A model generated the notes under the pieces. The model did no database searches, was not told the DNA's origin, and saw only the letters and a program-made list of their open reading frames with translations. Positions 54,668 to 63,537 of a DNA stretch of 64,000 nt are shown piece after piece. The stretch is from the NCBI GenBank assembly GCA_024404145.1, contig JAKSQK010000001.1, positions 186,001 to 250,000 of the forward strand, written 5' to 3'. Each line of letters opens with the position of its first letter. Positions within the stretch are counted from its first letter, which is position 1. Position numbers and translations under genes: made by a program. The stretch comes from Clostridia bacterium. Its GTDB lineage: Bacteria; Bacillota; Clostridia; Oscillospirales; Acutalibacteraceae.

Positions 54668-55432
54668 TTACTTATTCTTTTCGTAAATAATTCTAAGACC
54701 TTCCAAAAGCAGGTTTTCGTTGTAAATTATTTCGTTATTACAGTATTTGATGATTTCTCTTGAAAGCCCTCCCGTTGCAACAACACTTGCGTTTTGTCCG
54801 ATAATGTTCTTCATTCTGTCAACAAGACCGTCAATCATCGCCGCTGTTCCGAAAACAAGGCCGGATTTCATACAGTCTGATGTATTTTTACCAATAACAG
54901 ATGCGGGGGCAACGATATCGGTTGCGGGAAGCTGAGAGGTATTTTCGCAAAGGGCTTTTAGTGTTAACCTGACTCCTGCGCCGATAGAACCGCCGATAAA
55001 AGCACCGTTTTCGTCAACACAAAAAACAGTTGTTGCGGTTCCCATATCAATAATGATACAGGGAACGGTATAATCGGCAACGGCACCTACGGCACCGGCA
55101 ACGAGGTCGGCACCGAGTTGGGCGGGGTTGTCTATTTTTATATCAAGACCGGTTTTTATACCGGGACCTACCATCATAGGTACTACATCGCAGATATTTG
55201 AAAGGGCAGTGCAAATAGAGGACTGAACATTCGGAACAACCGATGCTATAATGCAGTCTTCAATGTCGCTTAAATGCTTGTTATATATGGATAGGATATT
55301 CTTGATTTCGTAAGCGTATTGATCGCTTGTAAGTCTTGTGTCGGTAGCAAGTCTTGCTGTAAAGAGCAAAACTTCATCATCAAAACCGCCGAGCGTTATG
55401 TTTGAATTTCCGATATCAATAGCGAGTAACAT
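54668..55432 (-). CDS. coaX: Type III pantothenate kinase
   Basis: 254 residues. ASKHA fold: 'LLAIDIGNSNITLGGFD' at the start, 'DNPAQLGADLVAGAVGA' near 103, 'CIIIDMGTATTVFCVD' near 125, 'FIGGSIGAGVRLTLKAL' near 148 and 'VVATGGLSREII' near 220. It catalyses the first step of coenzyme A synthesis from pantothenate. GGGAGGG lies 6 bases before the ATG. Its promoter is divergent from that of rpsF. The ECF S component gene follows in the same direction. Confidence 0.96.
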   Translation of the reverse strand: MLLAIDIGNSNITLGGFDDEVLLFTARLATDTRLTSDQYAYEIKNILSIYNKHLSDIEDCIIASVVPNVQSSICTALSNICDVVPMMVGPGIKTGLDIKIDNPAQLGADLVAGAVGAVADYTVPCIIIDMGTATTVFCVDENGAFIGGSIGAGVRLTLKALCENTSQLPATDIVAPASVIGKNTSDCMKSGLVFGTAAMIDGLVDRMKNIIGQNASVVATGGLSREIIKYCNNEIIYNENLLLEGLRIIYEKNK

Positions 55433-55457
55433 TGTTATCCCTCCCGAATTTTAAGTT

Positions 55458-55486
55458 ATTATAACATAAATTATATTTAAGGTCAA
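55458..55486 (-). promoter_or_regulatory. Promoter of coaX
   Basis: Minus strand TTGACC (55486-55481) and TATAAT (55463-55458), 17-bp spacer. Confidence 0.75.
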
Positions 55487-55497
55487 ATAAAAAAGAG

Positions 55498-55526
55498 TTG
55501 ACAAATCTTTCTAAAATTGTTACAAT
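55498..55526 (+). promoter_or_regulatory. Promoter of rpsF-ssb-rpsR
   Basis: TTGACA (55498-55503) and TACAAT (55521-55526), 17-bp spacer, giving a leader of about 90 bases before rpsF. Confidence 0.75.
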
Positions 55527-55622
55527 ATTTGAGTTATTTGTAGGATTATGCCTATAAAAACCCCTTGCCGACTTTATTTTGTCAAAAAAGTCGGACAAAA
55601 GTCCATGAGGAGGTGCAACGAA

Positions 55623-55904
55623 ATGACAGCTAAGTATGAGTCAACTCTTATCTTTTCTGTTAAGGACGGCGACGAAGCAGTTACCGCTCTTAAAGACAAG
55701 TTTAATGAGTTAATTGCAAAGAACGGCACAGTTGAAAATGTTGACGAATGGGGTAAGCGCAAACTTGCTTATCTTATCAACGATGAAGCTGAGGGTTATT
55801 ATGTATTTACTACATTTACCGCCGATGCAAATTTCCCTGCTGAGCTTGAGCGTGTAGCAGGAATTACCGATGGTGTTCTTCGAGTAATGACCATCAGAAA
55901 ATAA
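55623..55904 (+). CDS. rpsF: 30S ribosomal protein S6 (bS6)
   Basis: 93 residues. 'KYESTLIFSVKDGDEAVTAL' at the start, 'VDEWGKRKLAYLINDEAEGY' near 40 and the C-terminal 'ITDGVLRVMTIRK' match bS6. It binds the 16S central domain with S18. ATG 55623 follows a GAGGAGG site; the longer in-frame reading has no site. Standard rpsF-ssb-rpsR operon. Confidence 0.97.
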   Translation: MTAKYESTLIFSVKDGDEAVTALKDKFNELIAKNGTVENVDEWGKRKLAYLINDEAEGYYVFTTFTADANFPAELERVAGITDGVLRVMTIRK

Positions 55905-55919
55905 TGGAGGTTTAATACT

Positions 55920-56339
55920 ATGTTTAATTTGGTTGTTTTAACCGGTCGCCTTACTGCCGATCCGGAACTTAAAACCACGCCTAACGGAATATCCGTTACA
56001 TCGTTCTCCATTGCAGTTGGCCGCCGTTACCGTTCGGGCGAGGAAACTCAAACCGATTTTATCAATATCGTAGCTTGGCGCCAGACTGCGGAATTTATTA
56101 CAAAATATTTCAAAAAGGGCAGTATGATAGGCATAGAGGGTTCTATCCAAACCCGCCGTTATACCGATAAAAACGGTGCAAACCGTACGGTATTTGAGGT
56201 TGTTGCCAATAATGTCCAGTTCGTTGAATCAAAGAGAGATAACGGGGGCTCTAACGAACCCGCCGAGACATTTTCCAACGCTACCGCAAACGATTTCACC
56301 GAAATTGACGGCGGTATGGATGATGATCTTCCGTTCTGA
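55920..56339 (+). CDS. ssb: Single-stranded DNA-binding protein
   Basis: 139 residues. OB-fold domain (1-107) beginning 'MFNLVVLTGRLTADPELKTT' and with 'FINIVAWRQTAEFITKYFKKG' region near 58. The disordered tail ends in the acidic tip 'EIDGGMDDDLPF' that recruits partner proteins. It lies between rpsF and rpsR, as in most Firmicutes. GGAGG precedes the ATG. Confidence 0.97.
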   Translation: MFNLVVLTGRLTADPELKTTPNGISVTSFSIAVGRRYRSGEETQTDFINIVAWRQTAEFITKYFKKGSMIGIEGSIQTRRYTDKNGANRTVFEVVANNVQFVESKRDNGGSNEPAETFSNATANDFTEIDGGMDDDLPF

Positions 56340-56378
56340 TTTGATTAAATTAAAATCTAAATAGGAGGGTACTTTTCA

Positions 56379-56618
56379 ATGGAAAAGACAGATAAACCTT
56401 TACACAGAAAACCGCGCAAGAAAGTTTGTCATTTTTGCGCTGACCGTGTAGAAGAAATTGATTATAAGGATGTTGCAAAGCTTCGCAAGTTCGTTTCAGA
56501 ACGCGCGAAAATACTTCCCAGAAGAGCAACAGGCACCTGCGCTAAACATCAGCGTGAACTTACAACCGCTATCAAACGCGCTCGTCAGGTTGCTTTGCTT
56601 CCTTATTCAAACGACTGA
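56379..56618 (+). CDS. rpsR: 30S ribosomal protein S18 (bS18)
   Basis: 79 residues. '[20 protein letters not shown]' near 15 and '[20 protein letters not shown]' near 50 are bS18 signatures. Two to three cysteines remain (CHFC, TC), typical of the zinc-type C+ form only in part. AGGAGGG before the ATG. Last gene of the operon, terminator follows. Its N-terminus is the expected substrate of the RimI domain at 29371-30216. Confidence 0.97.
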   Translation: MEKTDKPLHRKPRKKVCHFCADRVEEIDYKDVAKLRKFVSERAKILPRRATGTCAKHQRELTTAIKRARQVALLPYSND

Positions 56619-56627
56619 TAATTGTTT

Positions 56628-56667
56628 TAACCGCAGTTTCTTTGCGAAACCTGCGGTTATTTTTTTC
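56628..56667 (+). terminator. Intrinsic terminator of rpsF-ssb-rpsR
   Basis: Stem TAACCGCAG/CTGCGGTTA extended by TTTC/GAAA with one bulge, followed by seven T residues. Confidence 0.9.
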
Positions 56668-56744
56668 TTGTAATTATTGCGTTTTAGTGGTATTATATAA
56701 TATATACTGCTGATTTATTTTAGTATTTGGGGGATGAGTTTATT

Positions 56745-57587
56745 ATGCGTAAAGACGGTAAACGCCTTAAAAATGCGGAACCTATGTATACCGTTGCCGC
56801 CCATATTATGAGTAAGCGGACCGATTCAATGAATATGATTACTATTGATGTTCCGCTTGAACCGATTCAAAAATATATAAATGAAAAGCGCAAACAGGGT
56901 ATATACATAAGTCATATGGCGGTTATTCTTTCGGCATTTATGCAAACTGTTGCGGAGTATCCCCAGCTTAACCGTTTTGTTGTCAACTCAAATATTTATG
57001 CCAGAAATGAACTTGCAGTCGGTATGGTTGTATTAAAATCGGGCGAAACAAGCGACGGAACTATGTCAAAAATGTATTTTAGACCGGATAATACCGTATT
57101 TGAAGTAAACGATATTATCAACAAGTATGTTGAAGAAAACAGAAATGCTCCCGAGAATAACGGAACCGAAAAGGCAATAAAGGTTTTGCTTGGAATTCCG
57201 GGACTTTTGAGGATAGGGGTAAAGATTTGCAAATTCCTTGATAATCATAATTTGCTTCCTTCTGCCATCGTTAATCTCTCTCCGTTCCATAATACCTTGG
57301 TAATTTCAAACTTGGCATCCATAAGAACAAATCATATTTATCATCATATTTATGATTTCGGAACAACAAGCATAATGATTACTATGGGTAATTCAAGAGA
57401 AGTTGCCAAAAGAAAAGGCGGAGAAATAGTATTTGAAAAATGTATGCCGCTCGGTATTGTTATGGACGAGAGAATTTGCTCGGGAAGTTATTTTGCCATC
57501 GCATTCAGAAAAATGAAACAGTTTTTAACTAATCCCGAAATGCTTGAAACTAAACCGAAAGAAGTTAAGGTTGACGACGGTATTTGA
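56745..57587 (+). CDS. 2-oxoacid dehydrogenase E2 catalytic-domain-like protein, motif degenerate
   Basis: 280 residues with the chloramphenicol-acetyltransferase-like fold of E2 acyltransferases. Features are 'IYISHMAVILSAFMQTVAEYP' region near 50, 'NTLVISNLASI' near 188 (E2: TFTISNLG) and the C-terminal block 'LGIVMDERICSGSYFAIAF' near 237-255. E2 enzymes have DHRxxDG here; this protein has DERICSG, so the catalytic His is Glu and the Asp is Ser. Lipoyl and E1/E3-binding domains are absent and no dehydrogenase genes are nearby. It may bind an acyl or CoA ligand without the usual reaction. ATG 56745 follows GGGGGATGAG. Confidence 0.8.
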   Translation: MRKDGKRLKNAEPMYTVAAHIMSKRTDSMNMITIDVPLEPIQKYINEKRKQGIYISHMAVILSAFMQTVAEYPQLNRFVVNSNIYARNELAVGMVVLKSGETSDGTMSKMYFRPDNTVFEVNDIINKYVEENRNAPENNGTEKAIKVLLGIPGLLRIGVKICKFLDNHNLLPSAIVNLSPFHNTLVISNLASIRTNHIYHHIYDFGTTSIMITMGNSREVAKRKGGEIVFEKCMPLGIVMDERICSGSYFAIAFRKMKQFLTNPEMLETKPKEVKVDDGI

Positions 57588-57608
57588 TAATTATTTGTCA
57601 ATTTTTTC

Positions 57609-57637
57609 TTGTATTTGAGAATAATTTATTGTATAAT
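57609..57637 (+). promoter_or_regulatory. Promoter of fba
   Basis: TTGTAT (57609-57614) and TATAAT (57632-57637), 17-bp spacer. Confidence 0.65.
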
Positions 57638-57667
57638 TATTATATTAAAAACAAAGGAGTTATCAAT

Positions 57668-58531
57668 ATGTTAGTATCAGCAAAAGAAATGTTGAACAAA
57701 GCTAAAGCCGGCAAATATGCCGTAGGTCAGTTTAACATCAACAATCTTGAATGGACAAAGGCCATTCTTTTAACAGCGCAGGAATTAAATTCTCCCGTAA
57801 TTCTCGGCGTTTCCGAGGGTGCAGGTAAGTATATGTGTGGTTATAAAACCGTTGTCGGCATGGTAAATGGTATGATAGAAGAACTTGGCATTACCGTTCC
57901 GGTTGCTCTTCATCTTGACCACGGTTCCTATGAAGGCGCAAAGAAATGTATCGAAGCCGGTTTCTCATCGGTTATGTTTGACGGTTCTCATTATCCTATC
58001 GAGGAAAATGTTGCAAAAACAAAAGAACTTGTTGAAACCTGTAATAAACTCGGTCTTTCGTTGGAAGCCGAGGTAGGTGCAATAGGCGGCGAAGAAGACG
58101 GTGTTATCGGCGGCGGCGAAGTTGCTGACCCGAAAGAATGTAAAATGATAGCCGATTTAGGCGTTACAATGCTCGCGGCCGGTATCGGAAATATCCACGG
58201 CAAATATCCTGAAAACTGGGCAGGTCTTTCTTTTGATACCCTTGCTGATATCAGCGCTCTTACAGGAGATATGCCTCTCGTTCTTCACGGCGGTACGGGT
58301 ATTCCGGCAGATATGATTAAAAAGGCAATTTCTCTCGGTGTTTCTAAAATTAATGTTAATACCGAATGCCAGTTAAGTTTTGCTGCTGCTACTCGTAAGT
58401 ATGTAGAAGAAGGCAAGGATTTGCAGGGCAAGGGATTTGACCCGAGAAAGCTTTTAGCTCCCGGTTTTGAAGCAATTAAAGAAACCGTAAAGGAAAAGAT
58501 GGAACTTTTCGGCTCAATAGGAAAAGCATAA
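57668..58531 (+). CDS. fba: Class II fructose-bisphosphate aldolase
   Basis: 287 residues, zinc aldolase. 'AVGQFNINNLEWTKAIL' near 17, the catalytic and zinc site 'ALHLDHGSYEGAKKCIEAGF' near 80, 'SVMFDGSHYPIEEN' near 102, the zinc His in 'GIGNIHGKYPENW' near 177, and 'LVLHGGTGIPADMI' near 205. It splits fructose 1,6-bisphosphate to GAP and DHAP. Short clostridial type. AAAGGAG precedes the ATG; the longer upstream in-frame reading overlaps the E2-like gene and is rejected. Confidence 0.96.
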   Translation: MLVSAKEMLNKAKAGKYAVGQFNINNLEWTKAILLTAQELNSPVILGVSEGAGKYMCGYKTVVGMVNGMIEELGITVPVALHLDHGSYEGAKKCIEAGFSSVMFDGSHYPIEENVAKTKELVETCNKLGLSLEAEVGAIGGEEDGVIGGGEVADPKECKMIADLGVTMLAAGIGNIHGKYPENWAGLSFDTLADISALTGDMPLVLHGGTGIPADMIKKAISLGVSKINVNTECQLSFAAATRKYVEEGKDLQGKGFDPRKLLAPGFEAIKETVKEKMELFGSIGKA

Positions 58532-58546
58532 ACAATAATTAAATTA

Positions 58547-58580
58547 AAAGACCGCTTTATTCAAAAAGCGGTCTTTTTTT
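58547..58580 (+). terminator. Intrinsic terminator of fba
   Basis: 11-bp stem AAGACCGCTTT/AAAGCGGTCTT with a short loop, then TTTTTTT. It also lies at the 3' end of the convergent tspO. Confidence 0.92.
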
Positions 58581-59058
58581 ATCGGTTTAACAGATAAATT
58601 GCAAAATTCAAATATCCGGCAAATAAAAGCCAAATGAGATATGGAATTTGAAGAAAAGCTGCCCATTTCGAAATGCTGTGGTATTCAAATATCATAAGAA
58701 TTGTTGCAATAGCCATAAAGATTAGAATAAAGAATGCAAAAAGATATAATCTTGCCGAGAAAAAAATCGGACTCCAAAGAAAATTGAAAATAAGTTGAGC
58801 TGCAAAGAAAAGATATGCCTTCGTTTTGTTAAGATATTTATCTTCCTTATTCCAAACAAGATAAAGCGAAATTCCCATCAAAACATAGAGTATGCACCAA
58901 ACGATGGGAAAAACAATAAACGGCGGTGAAAGGGGAGGTTGGTTTATGGAATTATATATTTTCATATCCTTTCCCGATATAAGCGCCGAAAGGCCCCCAA
59001 CTGCCAAAGGAATTAAAAGGGAAATAAGCAGTTTTTTCAAGTTGCATTTAATTATCAT
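58579..59058 (-). CDS. tspO: TspO/MBR family tetrapyrrole-binding membrane protein
   Basis: 159 residues with five membrane helices. 'INQPPLSPPFIVFPIVWCILYVLMG' region near 40-65 (family PxWVFGPVW...L YxxMG), 'QLIFNFLWSPIFF' near 90 (family NxxWSxxFF) and the last helix are recognisable. TspO proteins bind porphyrins and related ligands. It is the last gene of the minus-strand unit that begins at the cobalamin riboswitch. Its GGGTG site at the start lies in an inverted repeat CCCGTTTT/AAAACGGG, so translation may be restrained by structure. ATG 59058. Confidence 0.92.
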   Translation of the reverse strand: MIIKCNLKKLLISLLIPLAVGGLSALISGKDMKIYNSINQPPLSPPFIVFPIVWCILYVLMGISLYLVWNKEDKYLNKTKAYLFFAAQLIFNFLWSPIFFSARLYLFAFFILIFMAIATILMIFEYHSISKWAAFLQIPYLIWLLFAGYLNFAIYLLNR

Positions 59059-59120
59059 ATTTATCACCCGTTTTATTTTATGCCGAAAACGGGCGATTTA
59101 TTAGCATATTTGGGGATATT

Positions 59121-59288
59121 TTAATCTTTTTTATGGCAGTTATCCTTAAAAGCGCAGGTTTCACAGCCAAAAGAGCAGTTTCCGTTTTTTCTCCGTTTTA
59201 CAATTTTTAATATAGCCAAAGTAATAACTGTAATAACAATAGCCGAAACGAGAACTGTTCCTCCGTAAAGCTTAATAAATTCAAGCAT
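59121..59288 (-). CDS. Small Cys-rich membrane protein, FeoB-associated type
   Basis: 55 residues. One membrane helix (about 12-30, 'VLVSAIVITVITLAILKIV') follows a short outside segment; the cytoplasmic tail has five cysteines in a pattern GNCSFGCETCAFKDNCHKK. This matches the FeoB-associated Cys-rich membrane family, which usually lies next to feoB. No feo gene is in the window; instead it lies in the B12-riboswitch unit, 25 bases after the ECF S component. It may bind a metal or a redox group. Starts with ATG at 59288 with a GGTGATT site. Confidence 0.8.
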   Translation of the reverse strand: MLEFIKLYGGTVLVSAIVITVITLAILKIVKRRKNGNCSFGCETCAFKDNCHKKD

Positions 59289-59313
59289 AATAATCACCGT
59301 TTTTTCAAAAAAA

Positions 59314-59835
59314 TCAATAAAGTTTATCTACCGCTTTTTTAAGTACCGAAGATAACGGAATAATAAAAAATCCGAAAAAGAGGTTGCCGATGCCATGCAG
59401 CGCATCGAAGGGGAAACCTGAAATAATCCATGCAACCGTTTGCTTAAAACTCAGCCCGAATACTATCGCCTGAACGGGAGAATAGAGTGTTCCGAATAAA
59501 AATCCGTGAAGGGAACAAACAGTCGCATAAATAATAAACCTGTATTTTGAGGGCAGTTTTTTCGGTATAATCATAGTTACCGCCCAAAGAACAGTCCAGA
59601 TATAAAGATAAGGTATCCACCAAACATTAAATCCCGATATGAGTCCGATAAGAAAAACATAAATATATATGGGGATAAGCGCTTTTTTCCCGAAAACCAA
59701 GGTGTATACCATAATAAGCATTCCGAGGATATGAATATTAGGCAGAAATTCAAGAGCTATTTTTGAAACGGTCATTAGTACACCGAGCAAAGGGAAAAGT
59801 GTTATTTCAAAAAGTTTGAGTTTCGTTTTCATCAT
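59314..59835 (-). CDS. ECF transporter S component, probably cobalamin (CblT-like)
   Basis: 173 residues with six predicted helices. 'LFEITLFPLLGVLMTVSKIAL', 'LPNIHILGMLIMVYTLVFG' and 'WIISGFPFDALHGIGNLFFG' are typical of B12- and related-vitamin S components. The gene overlaps the DUF4430 lipoprotein gene by 4 bases (ATGA) and both are controlled by a cobalamin riboswitch, so the substrate is probably a cobamide. The shared energising EcfA/EcfT proteins are not in the window. Confidence 0.85.
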   Translation of the reverse strand: MMKTKLKLFEITLFPLLGVLMTVSKIALEFLPNIHILGMLIMVYTLVFGKKALIPIYIYVFLIGLISGFNVWWIPYLYIWTVLWAVTMIIPKKLPSKYRFIIYATVCSLHGFLFGTLYSPVQAIVFGLSFKQTVAWIISGFPFDALHGIGNLFFGFFIIPLSSVLKKAVDKLY

Positions 59836-60275
59836 TTTTCAATTTTGAAATCGTAGGTAGCAAATGGAGTAACGGAAGTTTTATCAACGCCGGCAGATGC
59901 CATTTTACCGTCAATGTAAAACGCCCAAAATGTTTTATCCTTTTCGTAATCGGCGGTTATTCCGTTAACCTCTTTAACATACAAGCCGTATTCACTGCTG
60001 TCGCCGCTGATCAGATTTAACTTCAAAAGGGCATTTCCGACGGTTTTTTCATCGGTTTTGATAACGAATTCCGTTTTGTTTCCGCTTTCATCGAAAACAT
60101 TTAAGTTAAATTGCGTTTTTCCGTTTCCCAATTCGGTTTGAGAAACGATTTTTGAACTTGTCCCGATTTTTTTGTTTTCGTTGTTTTGTTTACAGGAACA
60201 AACGGTCAGTGCCATAGCCGCAATAAGCACAAATGAAATAATTTTTGAACAAATTAAAATAGTTTTGTTTTTCAT
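59832..60275 (-). CDS. DUF4430 lipoprotein, probable cobalamin-binding
   Basis: 147 residues. Signal peptide of a lipoprotein (basic MKNKTILICSK, hydrophobic core, lipobox-like VCSC near residue 28), so it is anchored outside the membrane. The rest is a DUF4430 domain with the signature 'FWAFYIDGKMASAGVDKT' near 115. DUF4430 is related to the C-terminal domain of mammalian transcobalamin and intrinsic factor. With the B12 riboswitch upstream, the protein probably captures cobamide and hands it to the adjacent S component. ATG 60275 has TAGGAG 7 bases upstream. Confidence 0.88.
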   Translation of the reverse strand: MKNKTILICSKIISFVLIAAMALTVCSCKQNNENKKIGTSSKIVSQTELGNGKTQFNLNVFDESGNKTEFVIKTDEKTVGNALLKLNLISGDSSEYGLYVKEVNGITADYEKDKTFWAFYIDGKMASAGVDKTSVTPFATYDFKIEK

Positions 60276-60350
60276 TTTTTTACTCCTAAATATTATTTGC
60301 CGTTTATTATTCATTTCGGCACTCGCAAAATTTACGAATAATTAAATACG

Positions 60351-60508
60351 GCTTGGTGTTTCGGGTCTTTCGACTTAATGCAAAACCCGAAACCTTCTCG
60401 GAAAATCCAATGGTTTTTCATTCCTTTGCGGCAGGAATATATCGGGTTTTTCAGCATATCACGGCGACGGGCTCGTGCGGGATTTTCACCCGACTTCCCC
60501 TCAACAGT
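60351..60508 (-). promoter_or_regulatory. Cobalamin riboswitch
   Basis: Read on the minus strand, the leader has the conserved cobalamin aptamer blocks in order: GGGGAAGTCGGGTGAAAATC, then CCCGCACGAGCCCGTCGCCG (family GGTGAAAATCC... and CCCGCCACTG region), and near the 3' end AGTCGAAAGACCCGAAACACC-like sequence (B12 box). It lies 75 bases before the DUF4430 gene. No terminator with a T-run is obvious; a TGCCG/CGGCA hairpin just before the ribosome binding site suggests translational control. Confidence 0.88.
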
Positions 60509-60513
60509 AAATA

Positions 60514-60542
60514 ATTTTAACATAAAGCACATCAATTTTCAA
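60514..60542 (-). promoter_or_regulatory. Promoter of the cobalamin riboswitch operon
   Basis: Minus strand TTGAAA (60542-60537) and TAAAAT (60519-60514), 17-bp spacer, immediately upstream of the aptamer. Confidence 0.7.
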
Positions 60543-60634
60543 TATTTGCCTATAATATATATAATATTTTTATTTACTTTATAAAAGAAATGTCGTAAAA
60601 TATATATGACTGAGTTTTGTTGGAGGTTTAGATT

Positions 60635-63472
60635 TTGAGTAGCGAAAAATTAGTTATCAAAGGCGCCAAAGAACATAATCTGAAAAATATTGATTTGGAA
60701 ATTCCGAGAAATAAACTTGTTGTATTTACGGGTTTGTCGGGAAGCGGAAAATCATCTCTTGCTTTTGATACAATCTATGCCGAAGGACAAAGAAGATATG
60801 TTGAATCGCTTTCGTCTTATGCACGGCAGTTTTTAGGACAAATGGAAAAACCTTCTGTTGATACCATTGAAGGTCTTTCTCCCGCCATTTCAATAGACCA
60901 AAAAACAACCTCAAAAAATCCCCGTTCCACCGTTGGTACGGTTACTGAAATATACGATTATTTAAGACTCTTGTTTGCAAGAGTCGGTGTTCCGCACTGT
61001 CCCGTATGCGGAAAAGAAATAACAATGCAACCCATTGATAAAATTGTTGATACGATTATGGATTTAGAGGAAGGCACTAAAATTCAACTGCTTTCTCCGA
61101 TTATCAATAATCGAAAAGGTGAGCATATAAAAGAGCTTGAAAATGCAAGAAAGTCGGGATATTCTCGGGTTCGGGTGGATGGTCATATCTATGACCTTTC
61201 GGAAGAAATAAAACTCGATAAAAACAAAAAGCATAATATCGAAGTTGTAGTTGACCGTTTGGTAATTAAAAAGGATATCCGTTCCCGTCTTGCCGATAGC
61301 GCTGAAACTGCGCTAAACCTTTCAAAAGGAAGATTATCGGTTGATGTTATAGGCGGCGAGGAATTGCAGTTTTCTCAGACTTATGCCTGTGATGAGCATG
61401 GTATAAGCATACCCGAACTTACGCCGACTATGTTTTCTTTTAACAGTCCCATAGGCGCATGTCCTACATGTACCGGTATCGGTATTTTTATGAAGGTTGA
61501 CCCCCGTCTTATTATTGCCGATGAAAACAAATCTTTGATAGACGGCTGCATAAGAGCATCGGGTTGGGGAGTAAACTCATGGTACAGTCCCGATTCGGGC
61601 GCCATTGCGCAAATGTATTATTACGGTTTGGCAAAAAAATATAAATTTGATATAAATACCGCATGGAAAGACCTGTCAGACCAGGTAAAAAATGCCGTTC
61701 TTTACGGAACGGGAAATGAAGAATTGGAACTTGAACGGACAAGCTTTATGGGATACGGAAAATATAAAGCACCGTTTGAAGGAGTAGTAAATAATCTTCA
61801 AAGAAGATATAATTCAACAAAAAGCGACGGCGCAAGGGCGGAAATTGAAAGTTATATGCACGAGAACGACTGTCCTGACTGTCATGGTGCAAGACTTAAA
61901 CCCGAATTTTTGGCTGTAACGGTAGGCGGTAAAAACATAAAAGAATTCTGCGAAATGTCGGTTGCGGAACTTTTTTGTTTTCTTGAAACATTGTCCTTTG
62001 ATTCAAGAGAAGATTTAATCGCAAGACCCATACTTAAAGAGGTTAAAGAAAGACTTTCGTTTCTTTCAAGCGTAGGTCTTGAATACTTGTCGCTTTCCCG
62101 TTCTGCCGGAACTCTTTCGGGCGGAGAAGCGCAGAGAATTCGTCTTGCAACCCAAATAGGTTCGGCTCTTTGCGGAGTTTTGTATATTCTGGATGAACCG
62201 AGTATAGGTCTTCATCAAAGGGATAACGAGCGTCTTCTTGCTACCCTTAAAAAGTTAAGAGACCTCGGCAATACTCTGATAGTTGTAGAACACGACGAGG
62301 ATACAATGCGAGAGGCGGATTTTATTGTCGATATAGGTCCCGGCGCCGGAATTCACGGCGGTGAGGTTGTATATACGGGAACTCCGGCTAATCTATTGAA
62401 ATGTAAAAACTCCGTTACTGCCGATTATCTTACCGGAAGAAAGAAAATCCCCGTTCCCAAAACCCGAAGGCAGGGAAACGGAAACTTCCTTACGGTAAAG
62501 GGCGCAAAAGAAAACAACCTTAAAAATATTGATGTTGATATTCCGCTTGGAAAACTTGTCTTGATAACGGGTGTTTCCGGAAGCGGAAAGTCATCTCTTG
62601 TAAACGATATTCTTTATAATGTTCTGGCAAACAAACTTAACAAAGCAAAAACTATTGCGGGAGATTATAAGTCGATAGAAGGGGTAGAAAATTTAGATAA
62701 GGTTATAAATATAGACCAGTCTCCGATAGGCAGAACTCCCCGAAGTAATCCGGCAACATATACCGGTGTTTTTACCGATATAAGAGAACTTTTTGCTTCA
62801 ACAAAAGAGGCAAAAGCCAAAGGATATAATGCCGGTAGATTTTCCTTTAATGTTAAGGGCGGACGATGCGAAGCGTGTCAGGGCGACGGCATTGTGAAAA
62901 TCGAGATGCATTTTTTACCGGATATTTATGTACCCTGCGATGTTTGCGAAGGTGCAAGGTATAACAAAGAAACTCTGGGAATTTTATTTAAGGGTAAAAG
63001 CATTTATGATGTTCTCGAAATGTCGGTTGAAGAAGGTATGCATTTCTTTGAAGCCCATCCAAGAATTTATAAAAAACTTAAAACCCTTTACGATGTCGGT
63101 CTTGGCTATATAAAAATCGGCCAACCTGCAACAACCCTTTCGGGCGGAGAAGCGCAGAGGGTTAAACTTGCAACCGAACTTTCAAAAAGGTCAACAGGAA
63201 AAACCATTTATATTCTTGATGAGCCGACTACGGGGCTTCATACCGCCGATGTTCACCGACTTGTTGAAATACTTGAACGCCTTGTTGATTCCGGCAATAC
63301 CGTTTTGGTAATCGAGCATAATCTTGATGTTATTAAGGTTGCAGATTATATTATCGATTTAGGGCCTGAGGGCGGTAATAACGGGGGAACGGTTGTTTGT
63401 TCGGGAACGCCCGAAGAGGTATGCAAATGCAAAAAATCTTATACGGGTCAATTCCTTAAAAAGATGTTATAA
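60635..63472 (+). CDS. uvrA: UvrABC system protein A
   Basis: 945 residues, the usual length. Two ABC modules: Walker A '[15 protein letters not shown]' near 32 and '[15 protein letters not shown]' near 645, signatures '[17 protein letters not shown]' near 490 and '[17 protein letters not shown]' near 830, and Walker B '[15 protein letters not shown]' and '[15 protein letters not shown]'. Zinc modules have paired CxxC motifs ([40 protein letters not shown]). UvrA recognises damaged DNA and loads UvrB. TTG 60635 is preceded by GGAGG. uvrB and uvrC are not in the window. Confidence 0.97.
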   Translation: MSSEKLVIKGAKEHNLKNIDLEIPRNKLVVFTGLSGSGKSSLAFDTIYAEGQRRYVESLSSYARQFLGQMEKPSVDTIEGLSPAISIDQKTTSKNPRSTVGTVTEIYDYLRLLFARVGVPHCPVCGKEITMQPIDKIVDTIMDLEEGTKIQLLSPIINNRKGEHIKELENARKSGYSRVRVDGHIYDLSEEIKLDKNKKHNIEVVVDRLVIKKDIRSRLADSAETALNLSKGRLSVDVIGGEELQFSQTYACDEHGISIPELTPTMFSFNSPIGACPTCTGIGIFMKVDPRLIIADENKSLIDGCIRASGWGVNSWYSPDSGAIAQMYYYGLAKKYKFDINTAWKDLSDQVKNAVLYGTGNEELELERTSFMGYGKYKAPFEGVVNNLQRRYNSTKSDGARAEIESYMHENDCPDCHGARLKPEFLAVTVGGKNIKEFCEMSVAELFCFLETLSFDSREDLIARPILKEVKERLSFLSSVGLEYLSLSRSAGTLSGGEAQRIRLATQIGSALCGVLYILDEPSIGLHQRDNERLLATLKKLRDLGNTLIVVEHDEDTMREADFIVDIGPGAGIHGGEVVYTGTPANLLKCKNSVTADYLTGRKKIPVPKTRRQGNGNFLTVKGAKENNLKNIDVDIPLGKLVLITGVSGSGKSSLVNDILYNVLANKLNKAKTIAGDYKSIEGVENLDKVINIDQSPIGRTPRSNPATYTGVFTDIRELFASTKEAKAKGYNAGRFSFNVKGGRCEACQGDGIVKIEMHFLPDIYVPCDVCEGARYNKETLGILFKGKSIYDVLEMSVEEGMHFFEAHPRIYKKLKTLYDVGLGYIKIGQPATTLSGGEAQRVKLATELSKRSTGKTIYILDEPTTGLHTADVHRLVEILERLVDSGNTVLVIEHNLDVIKVADYIIDLGPEGGNNGGTVVCSGTPEEVCKCKKSYTGQFLKKML

Positions 63473-63537
63473 TTTACACATTATTAAACATTTCTAAATG
63501 TATTTTGATACAATATGATAAAGGCGGTGGGATAAAG

